From Acinetobacter sp. LoGeW2-3 (GTDB lineage Bacteria > Pseudomonadota > Gammaproteobacteria > Pseudomonadales > Moraxellaceae): 64,000 bases of DNA. The translations under genes were made by a program, and so were the position numbers. Positions 8,282 through 18,026 of the stretch are shown here, in pieces. Numbering within the stretch: position 1 is the first letter of the stretch; every line of letters begins with the position of its first letter. The notes below the pieces were generated by a model that did no database searches, was not told the DNA's origin, and saw only the letters and a program-made list of their open reading frames with translations. The DNA lies in contig NZ_CP024011.1 of the NCBI RefSeq assembly GCF_002688565.1, forward strand, positions 496,001 through 560,000, in the 5' to 3' direction.

Positions 8282-10063
8282 ATGCCAATTTATAACGCGC
8301 CACTTGCCGATATGAAATTCATCCTGAACGATGTATTCAATGCAGAACAATTCTGGCAAGCCAATGAAAATTTAGCTCATTTAGATGCTGCAACAGCAGA
8401 AGCTATTCTTGAAGAAATGGCTAAATTTGCGCAAAACGTAACCCTTCCATTGAACCGTAGCGGTGATGAAGAAGGCGCGAAATATGAAAATGGCGCAGTG
8501 ACCACTCCTGCAGGCTTTAAAGAAGCTTTCAAACAATATGCTGAAGGTGGCTGGATTGGCCTGGGTGCTGACGCTGAATGGGGCGGTCAGGAAATGCCAA
8601 AAATGCTGACTGTACTGTCAGACGAAATGTTGTTTGCTACCAACCCTTCTTTCATGCTGTATCCACTGCTATCTGTCGGTGCGGGTATGGCACTGAACAG
8701 CTATGGTTCTCAAGAACAAAAAGAAACTTACCTGCCAAAAATCTACTCAGGTGAATGGTCAGGTACTATGTGCTTAACAGAACCACATGCGGGTACTGAC
8801 CTCGGTATTATCAAAACCAAAGCTGAACGCAATGGTGACGGTACTTATAGCATTACGGGTACTAAAATCTTCATTACTGGCGGTGACCACGACCTGGCTG
8901 AAAACATTATTCACCTGGTATTGGCAAAAACACCTGATGCACCTGCTGGCTCTCGTGGTATTTCCCTGTTTATCGTACCTAAATTCCTGGTAAATGAAGA
9001 CGGTTCAATGGGCGAACGTAATCCTGTTGGTCCAGGTTCAATTGAACATAAAATGGGGATCAAGGCATCTGCAACTTGCGTGATGAACTTCGACGGTGCC
9101 AAAGGTTACTTAGTTGGTAAAGAAAACGAAGGTCTGGCAGCAATGTTCGTGATGATGAACTACGAACGTCTGTCTATGGGGATCCAAGGTCTAGGTGCAT
9201 CTGAGTTTGCTTATCAAAATGCAGCACAATATGCGACAGATCGTCTGCAAGGTCGTAGCGCTTCTGGCGTTCAATCTCCAAACAAACCAGCGGATAGTAT
9301 CTTAGTTCACGGTGATGTACGTCGTATGCTTTTAAACGCACGTGCGAACAACGAAGCATCTCGTGCTTTCGCTGTGTACGTAGGTCAACAGCTCGACATC
9401 ACCAAGTTCTCTACAGATGCAGAAGCAATCAAAAAAGCTAACGACCGTGTTGCCTTGCTAACGCCAATCGCGAAAGCATACCTAACAGATACTGCATTTA
9501 ATGCAACACTTGATGCACAAATGGTCTTCGGTGGTCATGGCTATATCCGTGAATGGGGTATGGAACAATGTATCCGTGACCTGCGTATTTCACAGATCTA
9601 CGAAGGGACCAACGGCGTTCAATCTCAAGACTTGATCGGTCGTAAGACGATTAAGTGTGGCGGTGAATTCATCGCTGAATATATCCAGGAAATCCGTGAC
9701 TTCACTAATGCACTAGATGCGGATTTGAACTTCATTAAAGATGCAACACTTGATGCTGCTGCAGAAGTTGAAGCAGTGACTCAGCACATCCTTGAAGCTG
9801 CAAAAGAAAATCCTGAATATGCGAATGGTGCAGCAGTAGATTATCTACATGCGGTAGGTCTGTTGAGCTTCTCTTACATGTTTGCGCGCATTGCCAATGC
9901 TGCGAAAGACAAACAAGGTGAGTTCTATCAGAACAAACTCGGCCTTGCGCGTTACTTCGTACAACGTATCCTGCCTGAACTAGCGCTGCGTATTACTAAA
10001 GTGAAAGCGGGTTCAGAAGCATTAACACAATTCTCTGAAGATTACTTCACTACTCAAGCTTAA
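8282..10063 (+). CDS. Acyl-CoA dehydrogenase paralogue (593 aa)
   Basis: Same architecture as the preceding gene. It has the N-terminal extension YNAPLADMKFILNDVFN, the motif MCLTEPHAGTDLGIIKTKA, then TGTKIFITGGDHD, QMVFGGHGYIREWGMEQCIRD and IYEGTNGVQSQDLIGRK. The substitution of TEIQ by NGVQ after YEGT is a real difference between the two copies and occurs in DmdC-like enzymes. A GGTGACAC sequence ahead of the ATG is a modest ribosome-binding site. The pair probably arose by tandem duplication and may divide substrates by chain length. That division is inference. Confidence 0.9.
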   Translation: MPIYNAPLADMKFILNDVFNAEQFWQANENLAHLDAATAEAILEEMAKFAQNVTLPLNRSGDEEGAKYENGAVTTPAGFKEAFKQYAEGGWIGLGADAEWGGQEMPKMLTVLSDEMLFATNPSFMLYPLLSVGAGMALNSYGSQEQKETYLPKIYSGEWSGTMCLTEPHAGTDLGIIKTKAERNGDGTYSITGTKIFITGGDHDLAENIIHLVLAKTPDAPAGSRGISLFIVPKFLVNEDGSMGERNPVGPGSIEHKMGIKASATCVMNFDGAKGYLVGKENEGLAAMFVMMNYERLSMGIQGLGASEFAYQNAAQYATDRLQGRSASGVQSPNKPADSILVHGDVRRMLLNARANNEASRAFAVYVGQQLDITKFSTDAEAIKKANDRVALLTPIAKAYLTDTAFNATLDAQMVFGGHGYIREWGMEQCIRDLRISQIYEGTNGVQSQDLIGRKTIKCGGEFIAEYIQEIRDFTNALDADLNFIKDATLDAAAEVEAVTQHILEAAKENPEYANGAAVDYLHAVGLLSFSYMFARIANAAKDKQGEFYQNKLGLARYFVQRILPELALRITKVKAGSEALTQFSEDYFTTQA

Positions 10064-10077
10064 GCTTCTTAAGCCAT

Positions 10078-10110
10078 AAAAAAACGCCTGCAATCGCAGG
10101 CGTTTTTTTA
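10078..10110 (+). terminator. Strong rho-independent terminator
   Basis: CGCCTGC (10085-10091), loop AATC and GCAGGCG (10096-10102) form a 7-bp G+C-rich stem extended by A/T pairs, with a run of T's on both strands. It serves the dehydrogenase gene and the convergent small gene at 10119. Confidence 0.9.
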
Positions 10111-10118
10111 TTACTCTT

Positions 10119-10325
10119 TTAAACTTTTTCGATCAGAATCGTATCTGGCTGATTGGCCACCTTAGGATTCAGATGCTTGTTTACAATTCGGATTTCCCCT
10201 TCAGACTGCAATGATTCACACAGTTCTAAGACTTTCTGCATATCATCACTTTTAATCCCCGTACCTAGAATTAATTTTTTACCTGCTTCTAATTGACTAA
10301 TCTTATTTTGGATTTTTTCTAACAT
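10119..10325 (-). CDS. Small conserved-looking hypothetical protein (68 aa)
   Basis: A 68-residue protein, MLEKIQNKISQLEAGKKLIL followed by GTGIKSDDMQKVLELCESLQSEGEIRIVNKHL, without signal peptide or membrane span. It is supported by a GAGGGAGAAAAAAG sequence directly before the ATG and a good terminator after the stop. The start looks like a short coiled coil. I do not recognise the family. Confidence 0.6.
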   Translation of the reverse strand: MLEKIQNKISQLEAGKKLILGTGIKSDDMQKVLELCESLQSEGEIRIVNKHLNPKVANQPDTILIEKV

Positions 10326-10506
10326 CTTTTTTCTCCCTCATTATTCGATGTACAGCTTCTACAATATAGCAATTTGCTATGAAAAAAGTACACTTTTTCA
10401 TCTTTTTAAATTTTTATTTTTCATAAGTCATCTTTCTTTGCATGAAATTTGCAGGACATTTCCTGAGATTTATAAATTATTCATTCTTAATCAGGAGGAC
10501 ATCGTA

Positions 10507-11001
10507 ATGAAACCGAATCCCAAAGCCCTAAAAATAGAAGCCCTCCTCGACCGTTGCGGTAATCTTGCCGTAGAAAGTTTCCATTATCTCGCCCTGTTTA
10601 TCATTGGCTGTATGGTGATCTGGTCTGCCGGTCATACCGTCATCGACATTTTAACGGTTAAACAATTTGCCAGTATTGATGACATTCTGCTGTTATTTAT
10701 CTATTTAGAATTGGGAGCAATGGTTGGTATTTATTTTAAAACCAATCATATGCCAGTTCGTTTCCTGATTTATATCGCAATTACCGCGCTGACACGCCTG
10801 CTGATTTCTGATATTCAGCACACACATAAGGCCAGCATGGATCAAGTGATTATTACCGGTTCTATCCTGATTTTGGCTTTAGCTATTTTAGTCGTACGTT
10901 ATGCATCCTGGACCTATCCTTCGATCATTCGAGATAAGCATAGTGAGAAACCATTACCACCGGGCAAAACCCCACGTCCTGAAGATGATGAGTTGGCATA
11001 A
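10507..11001 (+). CDS. PsiE-family inner-membrane protein
   Basis: A 164-residue protein starting at ATG 10507, chosen because AGGAGGACATCGTA immediately precedes it; the frame remains open further upstream but without such a site. Four membrane spans are visible: YLALFIIGCMVIWSAG, ILLLFIYLELGAMVGIYF, FLIYIAITALTRLLI and IITGSILILALAILVVRY. The combination YLELGAMVGIYFKTNHMPVRFL with a following TRLLI is the PsiE (phosphate-starvation-inducible) family pattern. The function of PsiE is unknown. The C-terminus is a short proline-rich cytoplasmic tail. A convincing PhoB box was not found. Confidence 0.75.
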   Translation: MKPNPKALKIEALLDRCGNLAVESFHYLALFIIGCMVIWSAGHTVIDILTVKQFASIDDILLLFIYLELGAMVGIYFKTNHMPVRFLIYIAITALTRLLISDIQHTHKASMDQVIITGSILILALAILVVRYASWTYPSIIRDKHSEKPLPPGKTPRPEDDELA

Positions 11002-11010
11002 CCTTTAAAA

Positions 11011-11046
11011 AGTCCCCCTTTGAAAAAGGGGGATATAGGGGGATTC
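11011..11046. repeat. Intergenic REP-like repeat, copy 1
   Basis: TCCCCCTTT and AAAGGGGGA form a hairpin (11013-11034), followed by TATAGGGGGATT. A second unit of the same design lies at 53111-53146 beside pntB. The hairpin follows the psiE-like stop by 11 bases and may also end its transcript. Confidence 0.6.
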
Positions 11047-11066
11047 ATTAATCAAAAATCCAATCA

Positions 11067-11085
11067 CCTCTCCTAAAAGGAGAGG
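11067..11085. repeat. Second G/C-rich hairpin next to the REP-like unit
   Basis: CCTCTCCT, loop AAA and AGGAGAGG form a perfect 8-bp hairpin, then GGAAATTTTT. Together with copy 1 it makes a composite intergenic element between two unrelated genes. Confidence 0.5.
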
Positions 11086-11178
11086 GAAATTTTTAAAAAA
11101 TTTCATAAAAATGATAGAAAATAAATCCCCATTTATTAAACGGTAAGCCATATATAGCGAAAGAGAGGGATTGAAAAC

Positions 11179-11592
11179 TTATCGGTTATTCACCAACACA
11201 TAACGTCCATTTTCAAAAATCCAGTGCATACCCGCAGGTGGATCAGGTAGGCCGAGACGGCGCCAGTCATTGATCAACACATAACGTGAGCTTTCAATAT
11301 GCGCCACATTCGGATCACCATTCACCCAGCTATAGCTGTTTGAATTTTGATAAATAGTAGTCGGTGCCTGATATTGAATGCTAACCCCATTCTGAAGGAC
11401 AGGACGATTCGGATAATGATGCACAGGTGGCAATGGACGCTGTGGATAATGCTGCTGTAGTGGACGTGGAGGCAAAGGACGTTTATAAGTATCTTTGCTG
11501 GTATAACCGACCCAGTCATTTCCTGCCATAGCTGCTATAGAAGCTCCAAATAAGAGTGCAGCTAGACAGGCGCTGGACAAGATAATTTTCAT
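11179..11592 (-). CDS. RcnB-like secreted protein
   Basis: A 137-residue protein with a clear signal peptide, MKIILSSACLAALLFGASIAAMA, cleaved before GNDW. The mature N-terminal half is rich in Pro and His with repeated RPLPP units. The C-terminal WRRLGLPDPPAGMHWIFENGRYVLV segment is the hallmark of the RcnB/YohN periplasmic family. In E. coli RcnB takes part in nickel/cobalt homeostasis, but most family members are uncharacterised and no metal efflux gene lies nearby here. Confidence 0.7.
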   Translation of the reverse strand: MKIILSSACLAALLFGASIAAMAGNDWVGYTSKDTYKRPLPPRPLQQHYPQRPLPPVHHYPNRPVLQNGVSIQYQAPTTIYQNSNSYSWVNGDPNVAHIESSRYVLINDWRRLGLPDPPAGMHWIFENGRYVLVNNR

Positions 11593-11735
11593 AGGAACTT
11601 CCCTCGATAGGTTTGCCTATATTTTATACAAAATTTACGGAGAAAATATGAATTTATCTGGTTATGCCATAAGGATTTATCAGCCATCACGAAATAGATA
11701 TTTGTCCAGTGGCTCAGGTGCTGCATACATGCTTT

Positions 11736-12227
11736 ATGCTAAACTTTGATTTTCCGAATTTTGAGTCCAACGTCGTGTCCGATTTAAGTTTTGATCGTTT
11801 ATACGAATATTTCTGTAAAGTCCCAAGTGTTCAAAAAAACCTGATTGATAGCTATGGATCTGATGGCAAGCAAGCATGGTGGTTCAAGTTTCGTATTGAT
11901 GTAGATCATCCACTGGCTTGGCAAACCGTACAGGAACTGGGTCATGTCCTTAATTATATTTCCAAGAATGAACGCTTGCCGACTCAGTTTTTACCTGTCT
12001 CCCCTCCTCCCTATATGAATGGTGTGGCAAAGGATTTTCTGTGCTGGGTGATTCAATGCAATAATGCAGATTTCCCACCGGATGTAGTATGTGACTGGTT
12101 AGAAGCACGTCTGCCGAATCCAGTGGATGAAGAATCTCAGTGGAAAATCAAAACTGATATTGCTGAACTCGACCAAATGTCCGATAAAGATTTGGATAAA
12201 CTGGTTCCACCAAATCCAGCACCTTAA
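11736..12227 (+). CDS. Conserved-looking hypothetical protein (163 aa)
   Basis: Predicted from the ATG at 11736; a GTG at 11709 would add nine residues. It is soluble, acidic and ends in a proline-rich tail (KLVPPNPAP). The segment SYGSDGKQAWWFKFRIDVDHPLAW is striking, but I do not recognise a family. It has its own terminator and stands next to a tRNA gene on the opposite strand. No function is proposed. Confidence 0.6.
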   Translation: MLNFDFPNFESNVVSDLSFDRLYEYFCKVPSVQKNLIDSYGSDGKQAWWFKFRIDVDHPLAWQTVQELGHVLNYISKNERLPTQFLPVSPPPYMNGVAKDFLCWVIQCNNADFPPDVVCDWLEARLPNPVDEESQWKIKTDIAELDQMSDKDLDKLVPPNPAP

Positions 12228-12243
12228 AATTTCCTAATTAAAA

Positions 12244-12279
12244 TAAAAAAAATCCCTCTAATTTAAGAGGGATTTTTTA
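12244..12279 (+). terminator. Rho-independent terminator
   Basis: AAATCCCTCT and AGAGGGATTT pair around AATTTA, followed by T's, shortly after the stop at 12227. Confidence 0.85.
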
Positions 12280-12356
12280 TAGTGAAGCCTTCACTTAAAT
12301 CTTTAGTCACTGAAAATAAAAAGCTATTAAAGTGATTCCATCAAATTTCAGACAAT

Positions 12357-12394
12357 AAAAAAAGGCCTCAAGTCTTAATATGCTTGAAGCCTTT
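12357..12394 (-). terminator. Terminator of the tRNA-Leu transcript
   Basis: On the minus strand AAAGGCTTCAAG pairs with CTTGAGGCCTTT with a single G-U pair and is followed by seven T's. It begins ten bases after the CCA end of the tRNA. Confidence 0.8.
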
Positions 12395-12403
12395 CCAGAT
12401 ATC

Positions 12404-12490
12404 TGGTCCCGAGGGTCGGACTCGAACCGACACGTCATCGCTGACAGTGGATTTTGAGTCCACCGCGTCTACCAATTTCACCACCTCGGG
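12404..12490 (-). tRNA. tRNA-Leu (anticodon CAA)
   Basis: The 87-base gene, with encoded CCA, folds as a class II tRNA. The acceptor CCCGAGG pairs with CCTCGGG, with discriminator A. The D-arm region is GTGAAATTGGTAGAC and the anticodon stem is GTGGA/TCCAC. The loop is CTCAAAA, so positions 34-36 are CAA, reading UUG. There is a long variable arm and the T-arm loop GTTCGAGTC. It is transcribed away from queA. Confidence 0.95.
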
Positions 12491-12658
12491 AGTGGATGAG
12501 AGGTATATTACCCGGTTTCGATCAGATGTCAACGCAGATTCTTTGCATTTGCTTAATTTTAAAACAAAACTCATTTTTTTGATCTATAAAGCTGCAATTT
12601 CCTCCCTAAAAAGGAAAAAAGTTTATACTAAGCCCAGTTTTTATTACCGTAACTTGTC

Positions 12659-13693
12659 ATGCAACTTTCTGATTTTAGCTTTGATCTCCCAGATGAGCTG
12701 ATTGCTCGCTACCCGCTTGAACAACGTAGTGCTTCCCGCCTTTTACACCTCGATGCTGAAGGTCAATATCATGACCACCAATTTACCGACATTCTGGATT
12801 TATTGAATGAAGGCGATTTACTGGTTCTGAATGATACCAAAGTGATGAAAGCCCGCCTAAAAGGTAAACGTGCCTCAGGTGGTGCGGTTGAAGTTCTGGT
12901 TGAACGCATGATGGATCAATTCATCGCGCACTGTCATATTAAAGCCAGCAATACGCCAAAAGCCGGTGCTGAACTGTTTATCGGTCCAGACGCAGTCAAA
13001 GTGACGGTTCAAGGCCGCCATGAAAATCTGTTTATTGTGGAATTCTCACAACCGATTCTTGATGTCCTAGACAAATATGGCGCGCTGCCAATTCCGCCTT
13101 ATTTCAACCGTGAAGCGGAAGAGATTGATACGGTACGCTATCAAACCGTGTTCAATGATCCGACAAAATTGGCCAGTGTTGCTGCGCCAACGGCTTCCCT
13201 GCACTTCGATGAAGACTTGCTGAAAAAGCTGGAAGAAAAAGGTATTCAAAAAACTTTTGTGACTTTGCATGTCGGCGCAGGGACATTCCTGCCAGTTCGT
13301 ACCAATGATATTGAAAATCACATCATGCACAGCGAGTGGTGTCAGGTCTCTGATGAATCCATGGCACTGATCAAAGCCACCAAAGCACGTGGCAATAAAG
13401 TGATTGCTGTGGGTACCACGGCGACTCGTGCGACTGAAAGTGCGGCTCAAGCGAATGGTGGTGAGCTTAAAGGCTGGACGGGTGATACACAAATCTTCAT
13501 CTACCCAGGTTATGAATTTAAAGTGGTGGATCGTTTGATTACCAACTTCCACTTGCCTGAATCTACCCTACTGATGCTGGTATCAGCCTTGTCAAATCGT
13601 GACAATATTCTGAATGCCTATAAACATGCTGTAGAAAGCAAATACCGTTTCTTCAGCTATGGCGACGCTATGCTGATTGATCAGGCTAAATAA
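12659..13693 (+). CDS. queA: S-adenosylmethionine:tRNA ribosyltransferase-isomerase QueA
   Basis: This enzyme transfers and isomerises the ribosyl part of SAM onto preQ1-tRNA to form epoxyqueuosine. The 344-residue length is standard. Family segments are [23 protein letters not shown] at the N-terminus (first part [19 protein letters not shown]), the [13 protein letters not shown] block, [13 protein letters not shown] near residue 200, and [17 protein letters not shown] near the C-terminus. The pathway partner tgt lies 2.7 kb downstream in the same orientation, with three other genes between. Confidence 0.95.
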   Translation: MQLSDFSFDLPDELIARYPLEQRSASRLLHLDAEGQYHDHQFTDILDLLNEGDLLVLNDTKVMKARLKGKRASGGAVEVLVERMMDQFIAHCHIKASNTPKAGAELFIGPDAVKVTVQGRHENLFIVEFSQPILDVLDKYGALPIPPYFNREAEEIDTVRYQTVFNDPTKLASVAAPTASLHFDEDLLKKLEEKGIQKTFVTLHVGAGTFLPVRTNDIENHIMHSEWCQVSDESMALIKATKARGNKVIAVGTTATRATESAAQANGGELKGWTGDTQIFIYPGYEFKVVDRLITNFHLPESTLLMLVSALSNRDNILNAYKHAVESKYRFFSYGDAMLIDQAK

Positions 13694-13708
13694 TTATAGG
13701 ACACGCCT

Positions 13709-14737
13709 ATGCCGATCGATGCGGTGCAACATTCTATTCATATTCGTCGTAAGAAAAATGATGTGGTGTTTCGCAACATCGCTCGGCTTTGGGATTTGGG
13801 CCGTCAGGCAGAAAGTCATCAAGATTTGCTGGATGGCCTGCATCCTTGGAACGGTCCAATTACCCTTAAATTTGAAAATAACCTGCCACTTGCCCTCGCC
13901 CTTTTCGGCGCGATGCTGGTATTGGTAATCTTTATTGCTCCGGGCAATATCTGGATGCAAGGCAGTGTCTTCCTCGGCTGCCTACTGATCTTTTGGGCCT
14001 ATATCAGCTTTGAACACCGCAAACCCATTGATGATGTCATCGCCTATCTGGAAGAAATCGCGCTCAGCAAGAAATATCAGTTAGCTTTCCAAAAGCAACC
14101 TCAGCATATTTCCATGCCACTGAATCCCATCCAGTTCATCGGCAACCTGAAACGTCTTTTTCCTTTGTTTAACCGTGGCTCTTTGATTAATGAAATTAGC
14201 CGCTATGCCAGTACCGTCTGGGAAGATGAAAATGGCCAGCAGCATCAGGTCATGGTCTTTCAATATCATTATGTGAATGAGGTTCAGATTCGGGATAAAA
14301 ATGGCAAGCCAGTAAAGGTCACGGAAGTACATAAAGATCTGTGGGGTGTATTTGTCTTTGATATTCAAATTCAAGGCCTTGCTATCAGTACTTCAAAGCG
14401 CAAATTTTATTATCCTTATCCCCATCCTTGGCACAGCAGTGACATTCGTACCAACCAGCGCTTAGGCTTTTATGGCAGTGATCCGATGCAAATGGCGAAA
14501 CTACTGACACCGGGATTTGTTATGCGTCTGGCCAATTTCTTTGAACAGCGTCAGGGCGATTTACTGTTTCATCCTGAGAAACATATGCTGTGCTACTTGG
14601 GGCCACATGATCTATTCAAAGTTTCTAGTCAAAACAAGAACATCAACGATATTCCCGCATTGCGTGGACATCTGAGAACGTTTAAATTAGTAGAATTGGA
14701 AAAGCTACAAACTGACCTGATTCAGTTTTTAAAATAA
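13709..14737 (+). CDS. Membrane protein of unknown function in the LemA module
   Basis: A 342-residue protein whose ATG is 15 bases after queA. Two membrane spans form a hairpin (ALALFGAMLVLVIFIA and MQGSVFLGCLLIFWAYI, about residues 60-100). A long soluble part follows, with several aromatic-rich strands such as YASTVWEDENGQQHQVMVFQ. The next gene encodes a LemA protein, and membrane partners are common beside lemA, so the two may work together. I do not recognise the family with confidence. Confidence 0.7.
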   Translation: MPIDAVQHSIHIRRKKNDVVFRNIARLWDLGRQAESHQDLLDGLHPWNGPITLKFENNLPLALALFGAMLVLVIFIAPGNIWMQGSVFLGCLLIFWAYISFEHRKPIDDVIAYLEEIALSKKYQLAFQKQPQHISMPLNPIQFIGNLKRLFPLFNRGSLINEISRYASTVWEDENGQQHQVMVFQYHYVNEVQIRDKNGKPVKVTEVHKDLWGVFVFDIQIQGLAISTSKRKFYYPYPHPWHSSDIRTNQRLGFYGSDPMQMAKLLTPGFVMRLANFFEQRQGDLLFHPEKHMLCYLGPHDLFKVSSQNKNINDIPALRGHLRTFKLVELEKLQTDLIQFLK

Positions 14738-14761
14738 TTATTCTCTTTGGGGACTGCTTTT

Positions 14762-15328
14762 ATGGGATTTGTTGTTTTTGTCATTATCCCGATTCTGCTG
14801 ATTGTTGCCATCATCATGATCCGCAACAGTATCGTACGTCATCATAATGCTACCATTCGTGCATGGTCGGATGTTGCCAGCTATGAACGGCAAAAACTGA
14901 AAATCCTCGATGGTCTGCAACCCTTGGTCGAGCAATATTCCAGTTTTGAAAAAGGCACGCTAGAAAAAGTCACCGAACTGCGTCAGAACATCATGAACCT
15001 GAATATCAAAGATGCAGATATCGGGCAGTTACAGCGTATCGAAAGCCTGAACCGCGAGTTGATGCATAACCTGAATGTGGTGATTGAGAATTACCCAGAA
15101 CTGAAAGCCAATGAAATTTATCTAAAAATGATGAATGAAATTGAAGAACAGAATGAAAATGTCGGTGCGGCAATTAGCATCTATAACCGCAATGTCGAAC
15201 TGTTTAATAACCAGATTCAGGTTTTTCCACACAATATCATTAACAACATGTTGCTACAAAAGAAAGCTGTACGTCCTTTCCGCGATCAGGCGGTGACACA
15301 AAGCTTTGACTATCGTCCGAATTTTTAA
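14762..15328 (+). CDS. LemA family protein
   Basis: A 188-residue protein; the ATG at 14762 is preceded by TTGGGGA at a good distance, while a TTG at 14747 is a weaker choice. One N-terminal membrane span (FVVFVIIPILLIVAIIMI) is followed by long helices. The family-defining NATIRAWSDVASYERQKLKILDG is recognisable as NATIRAWSDV then YERQ. The late MNEIEEQNENVGAAISIYNRNVELFN and FPHNIINNML match LemA. LemA proteins are membrane-anchored helical bundles of unclear function. Confidence 0.85.
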   Translation: MGFVVFVIIPILLIVAIIMIRNSIVRHHNATIRAWSDVASYERQKLKILDGLQPLVEQYSSFEKGTLEKVTELRQNIMNLNIKDADIGQLQRIESLNRELMHNLNVVIENYPELKANEIYLKMMNEIEEQNENVGAAISIYNRNVELFNNQIQVFPHNIINNMLLQKKAVRPFRDQAVTQSFDYRPNF

Positions 15329-15436
15329 ATCCCGACGAATTTTTATGCGATGATAAGCAATACCTAGCTGCCTTAGTGATGAATGAATTCTAGATAAGGC
15401 AGTTTGCTTCAGAATAAAAATAAAAGAATTAAAATT

Positions 15437-16252
15437 ATGCTGGATCATCTCGATACCTTAAAGGAAATCCTGATCAAGGAGTTTTATCAACTCTATGATC
15501 AATACAACGATGACGGAATCTATGCCTGTAGTCTGGTCTTTGACGAGTTTCTGCGGCTCGACGATCTTGCCATTTCGACCGAACGCAGTATTTTTAACGA
15601 TCAGGAAGATCGTGCCCAGTATCTATCGGAAAGCGATCGTTGGAATGCAGCGAAATGGCGTTATCGCACGACCTATAGTTCCAATAGCGGCATGACCCAG
15701 TTCCGTGCCCTGCTCGACACCTATTTCAAGAACCAGCATAGCTTTGGCAATCCTTTGCTAGAGCATGGTAAGACTGATCAGGCCAACACGCTAGATGTGT
15801 TACTAAAATTGTTTAAGCAGGCACGAGATGCTTTAGAACAGGATTATGGTCTGGACTTAAGCCAAATTCTGTTCTTCATCCATATGCCACCCCAGCCGCA
15901 GATGGAACTGCAATCCGCGACCTACCTGAATCCGGATAGTGCTTTGCGGCAACAGTTCCTGTCTAGTAAACAATCCAAAAATCATGCGACAGCGCCGAGG
16001 CAGTTCAAGCTCTCGCAGAGCGACAAAGATCTGCTGATTGATTTGGCGCAGTTAGTCAGATTAGAAGCTTATGATTACCTAAACGTGGCTCATCAGGCCT
16101 ATTTGCTAACCCTGGAACCGCACTTTGTCGATGCCAATCTGTATATCCAGAAACTGATCCAGCATATCGCAGCGATGGCCACTGAAATTGACGGTAGTTG
16201 TGCCATGACTCAAGCTGAAATTCAGGAGCGGATCAGTCAGTTTGAGCGTTAA
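15437..16252 (+). CDS. Hypothetical protein, possibly DUF4303-like
   Basis: A 271-residue soluble protein from ATG 15437; a TTG at 15404 would lengthen it by 11 residues, and neither has a good ribosome-binding site. The N-terminal half (YDQYNDDGIYACSLVFDEFL, then SDRWNAAKWRYRT) resembles the DUF4303 pattern. The resemblance is from memory and only moderate. It follows the LemA gene in the same direction by about 110 bases. No function is known. Confidence 0.6.
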   Translation: MLDHLDTLKEILIKEFYQLYDQYNDDGIYACSLVFDEFLRLDDLAISTERSIFNDQEDRAQYLSESDRWNAAKWRYRTTYSSNSGMTQFRALLDTYFKNQHSFGNPLLEHGKTDQANTLDVLLKLFKQARDALEQDYGLDLSQILFFIHMPPQPQMELQSATYLNPDSALRQQFLSSKQSKNHATAPRQFKLSQSDKDLLIDLAQLVRLEAYDYLNVAHQAYLLTLEPHFVDANLYIQKLIQHIAAMATEIDGSCAMTQAEIQERISQFER

Positions 16253-16399
16253 ATCGCAAGCTGCTTCTTCATTTTTCATTCATACAGGCAACATAAATAA
16301 AACAGCCCCGTTAGACCCGAATGCTGGCGTTTATGTTCAGAATCAAGGAAAATAGCCGGTTTTAGCATTAACAATCAGCGAACTGTTTTTTCGCCTTGA

Positions 16400-17542
<1,143 letters not shown>

Positions 17543-17644
17543 TCTTTCAGCATTTGCGCTAAAGAAAAAGACAAGGTAAATTGCAGAACAAGTCAATTTA
17601 TTATCATTCAGTTAATTAACCGTTTTTAGTTTAGGAAAATGTAA

Positions 17645-17974
17645 ATGAGCCTATTTATTTCGACTGCTCACGCTGCAGGTGAAGCTGCACAACAACCAAG
17701 CCTGATGGCCAACCTTTTGATGATTGCAGTATTCGTTGCAATCTTCTATTTCCTGATCTGGCGTCCACAATCTAAACGTGCCAAAGAGCATCGTGCACTG
17801 ATTGAAAGCCTGGGTGTTGGCAGTGAAGTGGTATTTGCAGGCGGTTTAATGGGCAGAATCACAAAAATTGAAGGTGACTTTGCTGTGGTTGAACTGAACC
17901 GTGGCGTAGAAGTAAAAGTTCAGCGTGCAAGCGTGGTCTCAGTACTTCCTGAAGGCACTTTGAATAACATTTAA
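17645..17974 (+). CDS. yajC: Sec translocase accessory subunit YajC
   Basis: A 109-residue inner-membrane protein with a short N-terminal segment, one span (LLMIAVFVAIFYFLIWRPQ) and a small cytoplasmic domain containing the family pattern KRAKEHRALIESLGVGSEVVFAGGLMGRI. YajC associates with SecDF. A terminator-like hairpin separates it from secD. Confidence 0.95.
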   Translation: MSLFISTAHAAGEAAQQPSLMANLLMIAVFVAIFYFLIWRPQSKRAKEHRALIESLGVGSEVVFAGGLMGRITKIEGDFAVVELNRGVEVKVQRASVVSVLPEGTLNNI

Positions 17975-17981
17975 TCAAAAG

Positions 17982-18010
17982 AAGTCGTGCTCCCTGCACG
18001 ACTTTTTCAT
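17982..18010 (+). terminator. Terminator-like hairpin between yajC and secD
   Basis: AAGTCGTGC (17982-17990) and GCACGACTT (17996-18004) form a perfect 9-bp stem around TCCCT and run into TTTCATTTT. It lies inside an otherwise conserved operon, so it may partially reduce secD transcription rather than end the unit. Confidence 0.7.
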
Positions 18011-18026
18011 TTTAAGAAGAAAACAA

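Noticed and set aside
10379..10401. ATGAAAAA/TTTTTCAT inverted repeat as a terminator
   Set aside because: The stem is only A/T pairs apart from one G-C, and it precedes rather than follows a gene on the plus strand.
10424..10450. PhoB box upstream of the PsiE-like gene
   Set aside because: Only one half-site is passable (AAGTCAT); the second 7-mer matches the consensus poorly.
10348..10506. Longer N-terminus of the PsiE-like protein
   Set aside because: The AGGAGG at the right distance from ATG 10507 and the lack of family likeness upstream make the longer form unlikely.
12384..12701. Open frames running through the tRNA-Leu locus
   Set aside because: They read through a clear tRNA gene and its terminator and have no ribosome-binding site or recognisable product.
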